A DNA stretch of 64,000 nucleotides from Thermodesulfobacterium hydrogeniphilum (GCF_000746255.1 NZ_JQKW01000009.1:62001-126000); one strand, 5' to 3'; numbered from the stretch's first letter, positions 55,274 to 63,865 are shown. The notes: generated from the sequence alone by a model not told the origin. Translations and numbers: made by a program.

Positions 55274-56287
55274 TTACCTCCCAAAATACCTAATAATTCT
55301 TAATGTTCTATAATTTTTGCTTCCCTCTGGTTCAAAATTTCTAAAAACTATATCCATCTTAACTGAAGCATAAGGAAAATTTATGTAATCTGTAGAAGAA
55401 GGATCAATTTTGCTTATAGGATTTGCAGTATCATTGATTTCTGTATTGTTATATACTATAGAAACATGAAATTGAACTACAGGAGATATTTGAATTTCAG
55501 ATTTAGTTGCATTGCATTGAGAAGCCATATCTGTTAAATCCATCATAAGCCATTTTATACTATCTTTTTCTTTGCAATACAAACGCACTCTTTTTGGGAC
55601 CCTAACAATAATATCTCCACTTTCTAAAAGTAGCCAATTTTGTGGTTGACCATGTTGATTTTGTATATATCCGTTGTAAATAGTGGCATTTCTGTTAACT
55701 TCAGCATTATATTTTTGAAGATCACTATAGATAGAATCAATACATTCTGCATTTTGAGAAGATAGATCTTTTAAACCAAAAATAAGAACTTGAGATTGAT
55801 TGTTCATATTTCTAAAAAATTTTCCATATCTTATTATGTGAAAACAATTGTTGTTATTTTCAGTTTGTAATCTACAGCTTACTAAATGTGCTTTTTTTGA
55901 GGTTACTCTGTTTACAATAGCCATTCCATAAAGATTTGCATAAAAAACTACCTCATCACAGGGATTTCTATGATGAATACTTATACAAAGAGTACTTGGT
56001 GGAGGATATGTATAGTTTCCTTGAGAGTATAAATCACAGGCTCTAATTTTTGAACAAATATTAGCATGTGTTGGATCATTACAAGGCGTTCCTGTTCCCC
56101 ATCTGTTGAAAATCCACTCCAATTGAGCCATTCCTGCTCTCTGAATTTCAATTATGTCAGATGCAGATTTTGCAGGATTTTGAAGCCTTTGGCTAACAAT
56201 GTAAAGAGAAGTTATAGCTCCAACTATGAGAATACCTATCAAAATAGAAATCAATAACTCTATTAAAGTAAAGCCCTTTCTATACAT
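55274..56287 (-). CDS. PilW-like minor pilin (cassette B)
   Basis: 337 residues. Type III signal MYRKG|FTLIELLISILIG with Gly-1 and Glu5, so processed and N-methylated by a prepilin peptidase. Paralogue of the cassette A protein encoded at 60171-61070: both share a RWGxGxPC segment, FYANLYG, SCRL followed by N-C, GD-I-I-x-R-V-P, and WLMMDxTDM. Probably the PilW/GspJ-type pseudopilin that helps to prime the pilus. Starts directly at the stop of the PilV-like gene and ends two bases before the large protein. Confidence 0.85.
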   Translation of the reverse strand: MYRKGFTLIELLISILIGILIVGAITSLYIVSQRLQNPAKSASDIIEIQRAGMAQLEWIFNRWGTGTPCNDPTHANICSKIRACDLYSQGNYTYPPPSTLCISIHHRNPCDEVVFYANLYGMAIVNRVTSKKAHLVSCRLQTENNNNCFHIIRYGKFFRNMNNQSQVLIFGLKDLSSQNAECIDSIYSDLQKYNAEVNRNATIYNGYIQNQHGQPQNWLLLESGDIIVRVPKRVRLYCKEKDSIKWLMMDLTDMASQCNATKSEIQISPVVQFHVSIVYNNTEINDTANPISKIDPSSTDYINFPYASVKMDIVFRNFEPEGSKNYRTLRIIRYFGR

Positions 56288-56662
56288 CTATTTACCATCC
56301 CAAAATTTGCAGATAAGATCTTTACTTGTATATTGAAAATTTTTATAACTCACAGTAAAAGTAACATTTTCACAATTGGCTTGCCAGGGATTTGAAGGAA
56401 TAGGTATATTATTACAACTTTTATCTGCTTCAATATTAATAACTAATCCCCCACATTGAATTTGATTTAAATTGATTCCTGCTCTACAAGCTTCAATAGC
56501 AGAACTTTTAGCATTTATTAAACATTCCATAATGAACCTATCTCTTGTAGAAAAAAAAGCATAGGTGATAAGGTGAGTTATGCTTAATACTATAATAATC
56601 ACAATAAAAATACTTATAAGTGCTTCAATAAGAGTAAAACCCTTTACATTTTTTAAAGACAT
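56288..56662 (-). CDS. PilV-like minor pilin (cassette B)
   Basis: 124 residues; type III signal NVKG|FTLIEALISIFIV with Glu5 and a long hydrophobic helix. Shares the segment A-C-R-x-G-x-x-x-N-Q-I-x-C-G-G-L and a C-terminal I/V-C-K/N-F with its cassette A homologue (61081-61431). PilV/GspI class by size and position. Overlaps the FimT-like gene by 10 bases. Confidence 0.83.
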   Translation of the reverse strand: MSLKNVKGFTLIEALISIFIVIIIVLSITHLITYAFFSTRDRFIMECLINAKSSAIEACRAGINLNQIQCGGLVINIEADKSCNNIPIPSNPWQANCENVTFTVSYKNFQYTSKDLICKFWDGK

Positions 56663-57123
56663 GTACCTTCTCCTTTTTCAGTTTTTAAATATCCTTGTCC
56701 TACTATAATTCTATAGTAAACATTTAAATTACTGTTTGGGATACATATATTTCCTCCTGATGATATATTTAAGCCCCTTGGATCAAAGATAATTGTTCCG
56801 TTACTTATAATTTGAGTATGCTTATCTTCAGGTTTAACTACAAAAATTAAAGTTCCTATGCAAGGATTGTTCCCCCTTTCATATCCTGTGTCATAAAGTT
56901 TTAACTCGTTATTTTCAATACAAACTCCAATATTTGTTGTTCTTTCCATTGCCATCATTTTTGCTTTATTTATAGAATATTCAATTTTAATTACATCATT
57001 AAAATATTTATTAATTTTAAAAAATCTTTGTAAAGAAGGTATAGCTATACTTGCTATGATAACCATAATAGCTATAACTAAAAAAAGCTCAACTATAGTA
57101 ATACCTGAATATCTTTCTCTCAT
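56653..57123 (-). CDS. FimT/GspH-like minor pilin (cassette B)
   Basis: 156 residues. Processing site ERYSG|ITIVELFLVIAIMV with Glu5. C-terminal IIFDPRGLNISSGGNICIPN matches FimT/GspH, and the same motif occurs in cassette A. First gene of cassette B. It has no visible Shine-Dalgarno sequence; the preceding bases resemble those ahead of the cassette A counterpart. The 86-base gap upstream (57124-57209) could carry a promoter. Confidence 0.83.
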   Translation of the reverse strand: MRERYSGITIVELFLVIAIMVIIASIAIPSLQRFFKINKYFNDVIKIEYSINKAKMMAMERTTNIGVCIENNELKLYDTGYERGNNPCIGTLIFVVKPEDKHTQIISNGTIIFDPRGLNISSGGNICIPNSNLNVYYRIIVGQGYLKTEKGEGTCL

Positions 57124-57209
57124 ATTTGTTATATTAAATAATTTTTTTCAATTTCCAAGATAATTAAAAATGAAAATTTTTTTTAAATTTTACTTTAAAA
57201 AGAATGATT

Positions 57210-58670
57210 TTAATAAATACGCATTTTGGTAAAGATTAAAGGAATTTTTATGCTCAGATTTTCACAAATAGGATATCTAATCAAACCTGAAATATTTGAT
57301 AATTTTTCTATAACTTGTTTATCAAATAATATTTCAAAATTTCCGCTTAAATCAATATTAGTATTTTGAGAATTGCTTGCTAAAACACCATGCAATTCAA
57401 AATTTCCAGAACCTTTTATATTAACATTATTATTGGCCTCTGTAATAAAAATCAAACCATATATATCTACATTACCATTCTTCCCGATATTGACATTTGT
57501 GTTATCCAAAATTATTAAAGTAGGATTATTCAGGGAACCTATATTAGTATTAGAATTGAGATTAAAAATTGCAGTTCCTGATCCACCGGCATATATAATA
57601 CCCCCAGCTATATTTAAATTATTTCCCGTCATTTCATAACTTTGAGCAAAAAGATTAGCATTTGTAATATTAACATTATTAGAAGTAATGTTAATTTGAT
57701 TTTTAGCTACTAAGGTGGCTTGAGAAAGAAAATTAGATATGTTAATAGTACCTGCAGCGATTTTTGCAGACCCATTAAAACTGTTGATATTTAATGTTGC
57801 ATTTCCTAAATCAAGTGCATCATAGCTTTTAGAATCTAAAGAGGAAGTAAATGTATTGCTATCGGAATTATAGATAAAATCAATTGAAGTTCCATTAGTT
57901 GTGCAAGTGATATTAGTGTTAGCTGTACAATTATAAATTTTTATATCAGAAGGTGGGGTCCATACCTTGGTTCCATTTACTCCTACTGGAGTTCCATTAT
58001 TAAATTCTACACCAAACAAAGTTTGAAGATTATTTAATAATTCTGTTCTGGTGTCTATTTCATTAAATGCTAAATTATAAAGATTAAATATTGCATTCTG
58101 TTTTATTGGTTTAACAAGAGCTATAATTCCTTTGGGGTTATGAGGACAACTATCTACAGTACTTCCAGTGAGTCCACTATATTCGTTTCCTATAACCAAA
58201 GCCGGTGTGGTACAGTTTTCATTACAGCTTACTATAGCACTGCTCCCTCTTATATTAAAATAAGATAAATTCTTTATAATAGCTGCACCATAAGTAGATA
58301 TAGGAATAGTTATAACTCCTATTTTAATCACCTTAGCATTCATAAAATTACCCTTAGACCAAATAAAACAAGCACTTCCCCAAGAATTATTTACAAGCTT
58401 GGATTGAATTTCAATCCCATATTCATATGATTGAGAACTTAAATCAGCACAATTAACATTATTATTCATTATATAATCTATAGCTTTCATTAATCCAAAA
58501 TTAGATTTTTTTTCAGCGATTTGATATTTTGCTTCTGCACTTATAGAAAAATATCCTATATGAGTTATATAAGCTACTGTAATTCCTAAAATAAGAAGTA
58601 ACACTCCTATAGTTAATACAATTAAAATAGTAAAACCACTTTTTTTGTTAAAACTTTTATAGATTTTCAA
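57210..58670 (-). CDS. Large PilX/GspK-like minor pilin, second copy in cassette A
   Basis: 486 residues. N-terminus KKSG|FTILIVLTIGVLLL has Gly-1 but Ile in place of Glu5. GYFSISAEAKYQIAEKK follows the helix, almost as in the next paralogue. The body is a ladder of N-I-T-x-N, N-I-x-G repeats (about 300-450), suggesting a right-handed beta-solenoid; NIGSLNNPTLIILDN and NVDIYGLIFITEAN are shared with the paralogue, as is the end TKMRIY. In the same turns where the paralogue has Cys-His it has Gly/Asn/Ser. Probably an alternative pilus-tip protein. Confidence 0.75.
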   Translation of the reverse strand: MKIYKSFNKKSGFTILIVLTIGVLLLILGITVAYITHIGYFSISAEAKYQIAEKKSNFGLMKAIDYIMNNNVNCADLSSQSYEYGIEIQSKLVNNSWGSACFIWSKGNFMNAKVIKIGVITIPISTYGAAIIKNLSYFNIRGSSAIVSCNENCTTPALVIGNEYSGLTGSTVDSCPHNPKGIIALVKPIKQNAIFNLYNLAFNEIDTRTELLNNLQTLFGVEFNNGTPVGVNGTKVWTPPSDIKIYNCTANTNITCTTNGTSIDFIYNSDSNTFTSSLDSKSYDALDLGNATLNINSFNGSAKIAAGTINISNFLSQATLVAKNQINITSNNVNITNANLFAQSYEMTGNNLNIAGGIIYAGGSGTAIFNLNSNTNIGSLNNPTLIILDNTNVNIGKNGNVDIYGLIFITEANNNVNIKGSGNFELHGVLASNSQNTNIDLSGNFEILFDKQVIEKLSNISGLIRYPICENLSIKIPLIFTKMRIY

Positions 58671-58697
58671 AAGAATCTCCTGAAATAAATTTTAAAT

Positions 58698-60167
58698 TTA
58701 ATAAATTCTCATTTTAGTAGTTATTAATTGATATTTTTGGGAAAAATTGCAAATAGGTGGTTTTATAAAACCTAAATTAGAACTGAGTTTTCTAAGAATA
58801 TCTGGATCAAACTCTATTGTAGTATGACATCTCATACTTAGAGAATTAGAAAGAGAATTACTTATAATAGCTCCATGAATCTCAAAATGTCCTGATGTAT
58901 CTAAATCAAGTCCAAAACCGGGATTAGCCTCGGTTACATATACCAAACCATATATATCTGTGTGACACTTCCCATCAATGTTTAACTGATTATCGGCAAT
59001 AATAAGAGTTGGATTATCAGGAGTTCCTATATTACTATCAGAACGCAGCTTTAAATAACCACTACCACTACTATAAAGGATTCCTCCTTCATAATCAAAG
59101 TGACAATTAAATATATCGTAATCCTTGGCAAAAAAATTAGAATTTATTATAGAAGTAGTGGCTTTCATGTAATTGTATATGTTTATTTTTTCTCTTGCTA
59201 CTAAAGTAAGATTGGAGACAGCACTTTTCCCTGTGAATTCTACTGTTCCTGCAGCTATTTTAGCTCCAACTCCACCATTAAAACTGTTTATTGTTAATGA
59301 AGCATTTCCCAGATCTATAGCTTCGTATTCCTCAGAACCAAGAGTAAAATTCCCTGTAATAGGATTATAGTTTATAGTTATATCAGTTCCATTGGTATAT
59401 GTACATGTAATTGTAGTATCTTCAGCAGTACAGGTATTAATACTGGTGCCATTCCAGATATTCTGACCTGTAATTCCTGTTGGTGTTCCATTACTAAAAG
59501 AGATCCCATATTTTTGAGAAAGAATATTAAAAATATCATTTCTATCTTTTGCATTTTTAAACACTGTGTTTGCTAAATAAATTGGAGATTCTAAAAGCTC
59601 AGGATTTATTTTATAAGGTTCGTCAACCAATGCTCTTATATCTTTATATTCAGAACAATACCCTGTAGTAAAATAAGAACTTGAAGTTATATTATTACCA
59701 GTAATTAAAGCAGGAATTTTACAGGTTTCATTACAACTTATAATATCTGCATGACATTTTATATCTAACGAATTTAATTTCCTAAAAACAGCTGCTCCCC
59801 AATAGGAGTTTACAGGAAAAATAACAGCAATTTTAAATATATTGGAGTTTTTAAAAATGCCTTTAATCCAGATAAAACAATTTTGATCATTTTCATCAGG
59901 AACAAATCTAATCTGTGCCTCTCCAGTGGAAAAAGAAATATTTTCAGTTCCATTACATATTCTGGTTCCATTATAAATTTCACTTATAGCTTTTAATAAT
60001 CCTTTATTAGCATTTTTTTCAGCGATTTGATATCTTGCTTCTGCACTTATAGAAAAATATCCTATTTGAGTTATATAGGCTATTGCAGCTCCTAAAATAA
60101 TAAGAACTACACAAAAAACTAAAGCATTAATAATTGCAAACCCTTTGTTATATATGTTTTTTTTCAT
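58698..60167 (-). CDS. Large PilX/GspK-like minor pilin, first copy in cassette A
   Basis: 489 residues. Processing-like site NKG|FAIINALVFCVVLII has Asn where pilins have Glu5, as in GspK-type tip subunits that can lack it. GYFSISAEARYQIAEKN (37-53) and the C-terminal TTKMRIY show it is the tandem paralogue of the gene that follows. The solenoid-like body has NIGTPDNPTLIIADN (379-393). Four Cys-His pairs (138-139, 355-356, 401-402, 447-448) occur at turn positions where the paralogue has small or Asn residues. Starts three bases after the PilW-like gene. Confidence 0.75.
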   Translation of the reverse strand: MKKNIYNKGFAIINALVFCVVLIILGAAIAYITQIGYFSISAEARYQIAEKNANKGLLKAISEIYNGTRICNGTENISFSTGEAQIRFVPDENDQNCFIWIKGIFKNSNIFKIAVIFPVNSYWGAAVFRKLNSLDIKCHADIISCNETCKIPALITGNNITSSSYFTTGYCSEYKDIRALVDEPYKINPELLESPIYLANTVFKNAKDRNDIFNILSQKYGISFSNGTPTGITGQNIWNGTSINTCTAEDTTITCTYTNGTDITINYNPITGNFTLGSEEYEAIDLGNASLTINSFNGGVGAKIAAGTVEFTGKSAVSNLTLVAREKINIYNYMKATTSIINSNFFAKDYDIFNCHFDYEGGILYSSGSGYLKLRSDSNIGTPDNPTLIIADNQLNIDGKCHTDIYGLVYVTEANPGFGLDLDTSGHFEIHGAIISNSLSNSLSMRCHTTIEFDPDILRKLSSNLGFIKPPICNFSQKYQLITTKMRIY

Positions 60168-60170
60168 TAT

Positions 60171-61070
60171 TTACCTCCCAAAATATCTTTCAACAGTAAA
60201 AGTTTGTTCTTTTGGTCCTTGTGTAGCAAAGGTTATCACTACTTTTACAGATCTACCAATAGCATAAACTTTAAAAGAATTAGCATCTTTTATTCTTGCT
60301 ACTTTAAGAGCATTTTCATTACTATTGCACCCGCTTTCCATATCTGTTTTATCCATCATAAGCCAATAACTTCCATCTGTATCTTGAGCTACATAAAATC
60401 TAACTTTATGAGGAACCCTTATTATCACATCGCCTGCTTGAAGAGAATAAGTATTATTATTATCGCAGTCAAGAGTACCATTAATCCATTGGCACATAAT
60501 AGGATTATCTATTGTTAGATTAGGAGAACCACTAAAATTTATACAATCAATAGAATCAAAATTAACATTAAATCCATAAGCAGGTGGAAGTGTAGCAGTA
60601 GAATTATAGTTAACCACTTTTCCTCCCTGCCAGATATAATAACAGTTTTGATTATCAGTTGTGCTTAATCTGCAACTTATTATATTTGCAAAACTTCCTG
60701 TTGCATTCACTACAAAACCTAATCCATAAAGATTAGCATAAAATTCTATATCTGAACAACCATTAGCTAAATCTCCATCATTACATATCATACACATAGG
60801 ATCTGTAGGAGGATAACCACTACAAGCAGGTATAGTAGATCCTATACTGCAGGTATTATTGTAACAAGGAACACCTGCTCCCCATCTGGAAAAAACAAAA
60901 TCTAAGGTTGCAATGCCACTCCTCATTTCCTCAAGTACATCTGAAACGGGTTTAGTCTTTTTAAAGGATCTATCAGAAGCTATATAAAGTCCTACTACAG
61001 CTATAAGTATTATACTTGCTAAAACTATAGCAACCAAAATTTCAACTAAAGTAAATCCTTTTTTTCTCAT
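60171..61070 (-). CDS. PilW-like minor pilin (cassette A)
   Basis: 299 residues. Processing site MRKKG|FTLVEILVAIVLAS with Glu5. Contains SRWGAGVPC, EFYANLYGLGFVV, SCRLSTTDNQNC, GDVIIRVPHKVRFY and YWLMMDKTDMESGC, which line up with the cassette B PilW-like protein in the same order, so the two derive from one duplicated gene. Cys-rich, fitting an exported protein with disulfides. Confidence 0.87.
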   Translation of the reverse strand: MRKKGFTLVEILVAIVLASIILIAVVGLYIASDRSFKKTKPVSDVLEEMRSGIATLDFVFSRWGAGVPCYNNTCSIGSTIPACSGYPPTDPMCMICNDGDLANGCSDIEFYANLYGLGFVVNATGSFANIISCRLSTTDNQNCYYIWQGGKVVNYNSTATLPPAYGFNVNFDSIDCINFSGSPNLTIDNPIMCQWINGTLDCDNNNTYSLQAGDVIIRVPHKVRFYVAQDTDGSYWLMMDKTDMESGCNSNENALKVARIKDANSFKVYAIGRSVKVVITFATQGPKEQTFTVERYFGR

Positions 61071-61080
61071 AATTTATACC

Positions 61081-61431
61081 TCATTGAAAATTACAAACTT
61101 TGTCTGTTAAACTCAAACTTTTTCCTTTAGTAGAAGCAGTTGCTGTAATATCTGAGCAGGTATTAGGAGCTGGTTGACAATCACCAGTTATACTTATATT
61201 TACTGTTAATCCTCCGCAAGTAATTTGATTTATAGTTTGCCCACCTCTACAGGCTTCTATACCTGAAGCTGCCCCTTCTATCAAACAGGATAATAAAATT
61301 CTATTAGAAGTTTTTAAGCCAAATTCGGTGATTAAGGCAGCAATACTTATAGCTATAAAAGAAGTTATTAATATAGCAATTAAAGCTTCAATTATAGTAA
61401 AACCATAAAATTTGTTTTTCTGGATATTCAT
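61081..61431 (-). CDS. PilV-like minor pilin (cassette A)
   Basis: 116 residues. Processing site FYG|FTIIEALIAILITS with Glu5. Shares A-C-R-G-G-x-x-I-N-Q-I-T-C-G-G-L and the terminal V-C-N-F with the cassette B homologue. Begins at the stop of the FimT-like gene with no gap. Confidence 0.85.
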   Translation of the reverse strand: MNIQKNKFYGFTIIEALIAILITSFIAISIAALITEFGLKTSNRILLSCLIEGAASGIEACRGGQTINQITCGGLTVNISITGDCQPAPNTCSDITATASTKGKSLSLTDKVCNFQ

Positions 61432-61959
61432 CTAAGAACAACCTCCATCACCACTATTAACTGTTATAGTTCCTCTATTTAATTGTAAAGTAATTTTGTA
61501 ATACCTGTTTCCATCAGTAATACAAATATTTCCACTGGTTTTAGCAAGACCTCGGGGATCAAAAGTTAAACAGGAATAACCTTTAGGGAAAAGGGTTGAT
61601 CGTGTTATTGTAACCCAGTTATCTTGAATTACTAAGGATTTAAGAGCTATTTTATTAGAACAGGAACTTTCACTACAAGTTCCTACATTATATACCTCTA
61701 TCTTACAACCATTTCCTCCAGAGCATGTATCTGTAAAACTTCCACTTTTTTCTATACAAATCCAAATATAAGAACTTTGTTCTATGGCTGTAATTTTTGC
61801 CCATTTTATAAGATTTTCCGTTTCAAAGGAGTATTCATTAAATTTATAAATCCTGTAAAATCTTTTCAGAGATGGTACAGTTATGCTTGCCAAAATAGCT
61901 ATAATAGCTATAACTAAAAGAATTTCAACAAGGGTAATACCCGAAAATTTCTTTTTCAT
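61432..61959 (-). CDS. FimT/GspH-like minor pilin (cassette A)
   Basis: 175 residues. Processing site KKFSG|ITLVEILLVIAIIA with Glu5, then PSLKRFYRIYK. LTFDPRGLAKTSGNICITDG is the FimT/GspH motif also seen in cassette B. First gene of the locus; upstream bases lack a ribosome site and resemble those of the cassette B FimT gene. The 119-base gap to dtd (61960-62078) should contain the promoter, not identified with confidence. Confidence 0.85.
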   Translation of the reverse strand: MKKKFSGITLVEILLVIAIIAILASITVPSLKRFYRIYKFNEYSFETENLIKWAKITAIEQSSYIWICIEKSGSFTDTCSGGNGCKIEVYNVGTCSESSCSNKIALKSLVIQDNWVTITRSTLFPKGYSCLTFDPRGLAKTSGNICITDGNRYYKITLQLNRGTITVNSGDGGCS

Positions 61960-62078
61960 ATTATTATATTAATAATTTTTTTAAAATTTTTCAATATTTA
62001 AAAAATTTAATATCAAATAAAAAAACAAATCTACTAATGTTAAAAATTGATAAATTTATAAAGAAAGAGAATAAATAT

Positions 62079-62528
62079 CTAAATTTTCTTTAAATATTCC
62101 AAATATAGGGTCACAGGTCCATCATTTACTAAATGAATTTCCATATGAGCTCCAAATATCCCTTCTTTTACAGAAATGCCTTTTTCTTTTATCTTTTCTG
62201 CCAATGTTTGTAATAATTCTTTTGCTTTTTCTGGTTCTTCTGCCAGGTGAAAGGTGGGTCTTGTTCCCTTTTTTAAATACCCACACACTGTAAAATTGGA
62301 AACAAGTAATATCTCTCCTTTTATATCTCTGACACTTAAATTAAACTTTCCACTTTCATCAGAAAAAATTCTTAATTTTACTAATTTATCTGCTATCCAA
62401 TCTAAAGTCTTTTCATTATCTTCTTTTTCACAACAGACAAGTACAAGAAGACCACAATTAATTTGAGAAATTAATTTATCTTCAACCCAGACAGAGGCTT
62501 TTTTAACCCTTTGAATAACAATTTTCAT
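62079..62528 (-). CDS. dtd: D-aminoacyl-tRNA deacylase
   Basis: Removes D-amino acids (and mis-attached glycine) from tRNA. 149 residues of the DTD family: IQRVKKASVWVEDKLISQI at the start, LLVLVCCEKEDNE, and the C-terminal Gly-cisPro motif NDGPVT. The other active-site motif, usually S-Q-F-T, reads S-N-F-T here, followed by VCGYLKKGTRP. Starts at the stop of the oxidoreductase gamma gene, so may be in the same transcript. Confidence 0.92.
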   Translation of the reverse strand: MKIVIQRVKKASVWVEDKLISQINCGLLVLVCCEKEDNEKTLDWIADKLVKLRIFSDESGKFNLSVRDIKGEILLVSNFTVCGYLKKGTRPTFHLAEEPEKAKELLQTLAEKIKEKGISVKEGIFGAHMEIHLVNDGPVTLYLEYLKKI

Positions 62529-63098
62529 TTAAATTTTGTAATTCTTTTTAATATATTGAGCGCCTAATTCAAACGCCTTTAAGTTTGGTTCAAAAAGATG
62601 GGCTTTACCTTTGCTTAAAATTTCTTTTAAAGCTTTTTCAAATTGTTTTCTATTAAAAACTTTAGTAATTTGATAAAAAGCTCCTATTGCACAGAGATTA
62701 GCCAAAAGAGGAGTATTAAGACTTTCTGCCAAACTTGATACAGGAATAAAATAAAATTTATATTTTTTTTCTAATTTTTCAAAATCTTCTATATTTTCAG
62801 GTTTGACAAAATCAGAGTTTATAATAGCAGAACCTGCCTTTTTAAGCTTAGGAACAAATTTTATAAAAGAAGGATAATTCATGATAATTAAAAAAGAAGG
62901 ACGAGCTACTATAGGAGAGGCAATACTTTTCTTTGAAATAATTACTGTGCAATTACAGGTTCCTCCTCTCATTTCAGGTCCATAAACAGGCAAATAGGTA
63001 ACATTATAATTAGCTATCATACTTGCTTGAGCAATAAGGTTTCCTGCAAAAAGGACCCCTTGACCTCCAAAACCTGATATTATTAATTCTAACTTCAA
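62529..63098 (-). CDS. 2-Oxoacid:acceptor oxidoreductase, gamma subunit
   Basis: 189 residues. The gamma (or C-terminal) domain of pyruvate/2-oxoglutarate/2-oxoisovalerate ferredoxin oxidoreductases: ISGFGGQGVLFAGNLIAQAS at the N-terminus and TYLPVYGPEMRGGTCNCTVI with the P-E-x-R-G-G-x-x-x-x motif. Binds CoA region. Encoded after the beta subunit with a two-base gap, giving gene order alpha-beta-gamma. Confidence 0.92.
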   Translation of the reverse strand: MKLELIISGFGGQGVLFAGNLIAQASMIANYNVTYLPVYGPEMRGGTCNCTVIISKKSIASPIVARPSFLIIMNYPSFIKFVPKLKKAGSAIINSDFVKPENIEDFEKLEKKYKFYFIPVSSLAESLNTPLLANLCAIGAFYQITKVFNRKQFEKALKEILSKGKAHLFEPNLKAFELGAQYIKKNYKI

Positions 63099-63100
63099 GG

Positions 63101-63865
63101 CTAATCTCCTTTTTTAGATTTTAAGGATTCACTAACTTTATCTTTAAAAATGCCTAAAGGAAAAATTTCAGTTAATTTATCTATGTGCTTATTAGCAGAA
63201 ACAGGATCCATTTTCCAATTAATAGGACAGGCTGATAAAATTTCTACATATCCAAAACCCAAATTATTGATTTGAGCTAAAAAGGCATTTTTGATAGCTT
63301 TTCTGGCGTCTATAATCCTTTTAGGAGTGTTTAAAGCTACTCTGGCTGAAAAAGCAACACTCTCTAAGGTTGCCAGAATTTCTGCGATTTTAGGAGGATA
63401 GCCTAAGTATTGAGGATCTTTACCTTCAGGAGTAGTAGTAGTTTTTTGTCCTGGAACAGTGGTGGGTGAGGCTTGTCCTCCTGTCATTCCATAAACAGTA
63501 TTATTTATCATAATAGCAGTAATTTTTTCTCCTCTTAAAGCAGTATGAAAGCTCTCATTAAAACCTATAGAAGCAAAATCTCCATCCCCTTGATAAGTAA
63601 ATACTACCAGATCCGGTCTGGCTCTTTTGGCACCAGTTGCTGCAGCACAGGCTCTACCATGAGGAGCTTCTACTATATCTACATCTATATAAAAATACAA
63701 AAAACAGGAACAACCTATAGAAGCAATACCCAAACTTTTGTCTTGGATGCCAAGTTCATCTATCACTTCACAAAGTAATCTATGAGCTATACTATGATGA
63801 CATCCTGGACAATAATGAAAGCGAGTATTTTTTAAACTTTTCGGGAACTCAAAGAATTTAAGCAT
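63101..63865 (-). CDS. 2-Oxoacid:acceptor oxidoreductase, beta subunit (TPP and Fe-S)
   Basis: 254 residues. Binds thiamine diphosphate (GDGDFASIGFNE near 94-105, with N-N-T-V-Y-G-M-T-G-G-Q) and one [4Fe-4S] cluster via CPGCHH, SIGCSC and ACPINW cysteines. Oxidatively decarboxylates a 2-oxoacid to acyl-CoA, giving reduced ferredoxin. The CPINWKM form occurs in KorB and VorB-like subunits, so 2-oxoglutarate or branched 2-oxoacids are more likely than pyruvate. Which substrate cannot be fixed from this fragment. Confidence 0.9.
   Translation of the reverse strand: MLKFFEFPKSLKNTRFHYCPGCHHSIAHRLLCEVIDELGIQDKSLGIASIGCSCFLYFYIDVDIVEAPHGRACAAATGAKRARPDLVVFTYQGDGDFASIGFNESFHTALRGEKITAIMINNTVYGMTGGQASPTTVPGQKTTTTPEGKDPQYLGYPPKIAEILATLESVAFSARVALNTPKRIIDARKAIKNAFLAQINNLGFGYVEILSACPINWKMDPVSANKHIDKLTEIFPLGIFKDKVSESLKSKKGD

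Noticed and set aside
58698-60167. Cys-His pairs as haem c sites
   Set aside because: None is in the CxxCH context, so covalent haem attachment is not expected.
53484-61070. Many N-x-S/T sequons in the large minor pilins, suggesting N-glycosylation
   Set aside because: Rough counts (about 10-14 per 490 residues) are close to what their high Asn, Ser and Thr content predicts, and no oligosaccharyltransferase gene is in the window.
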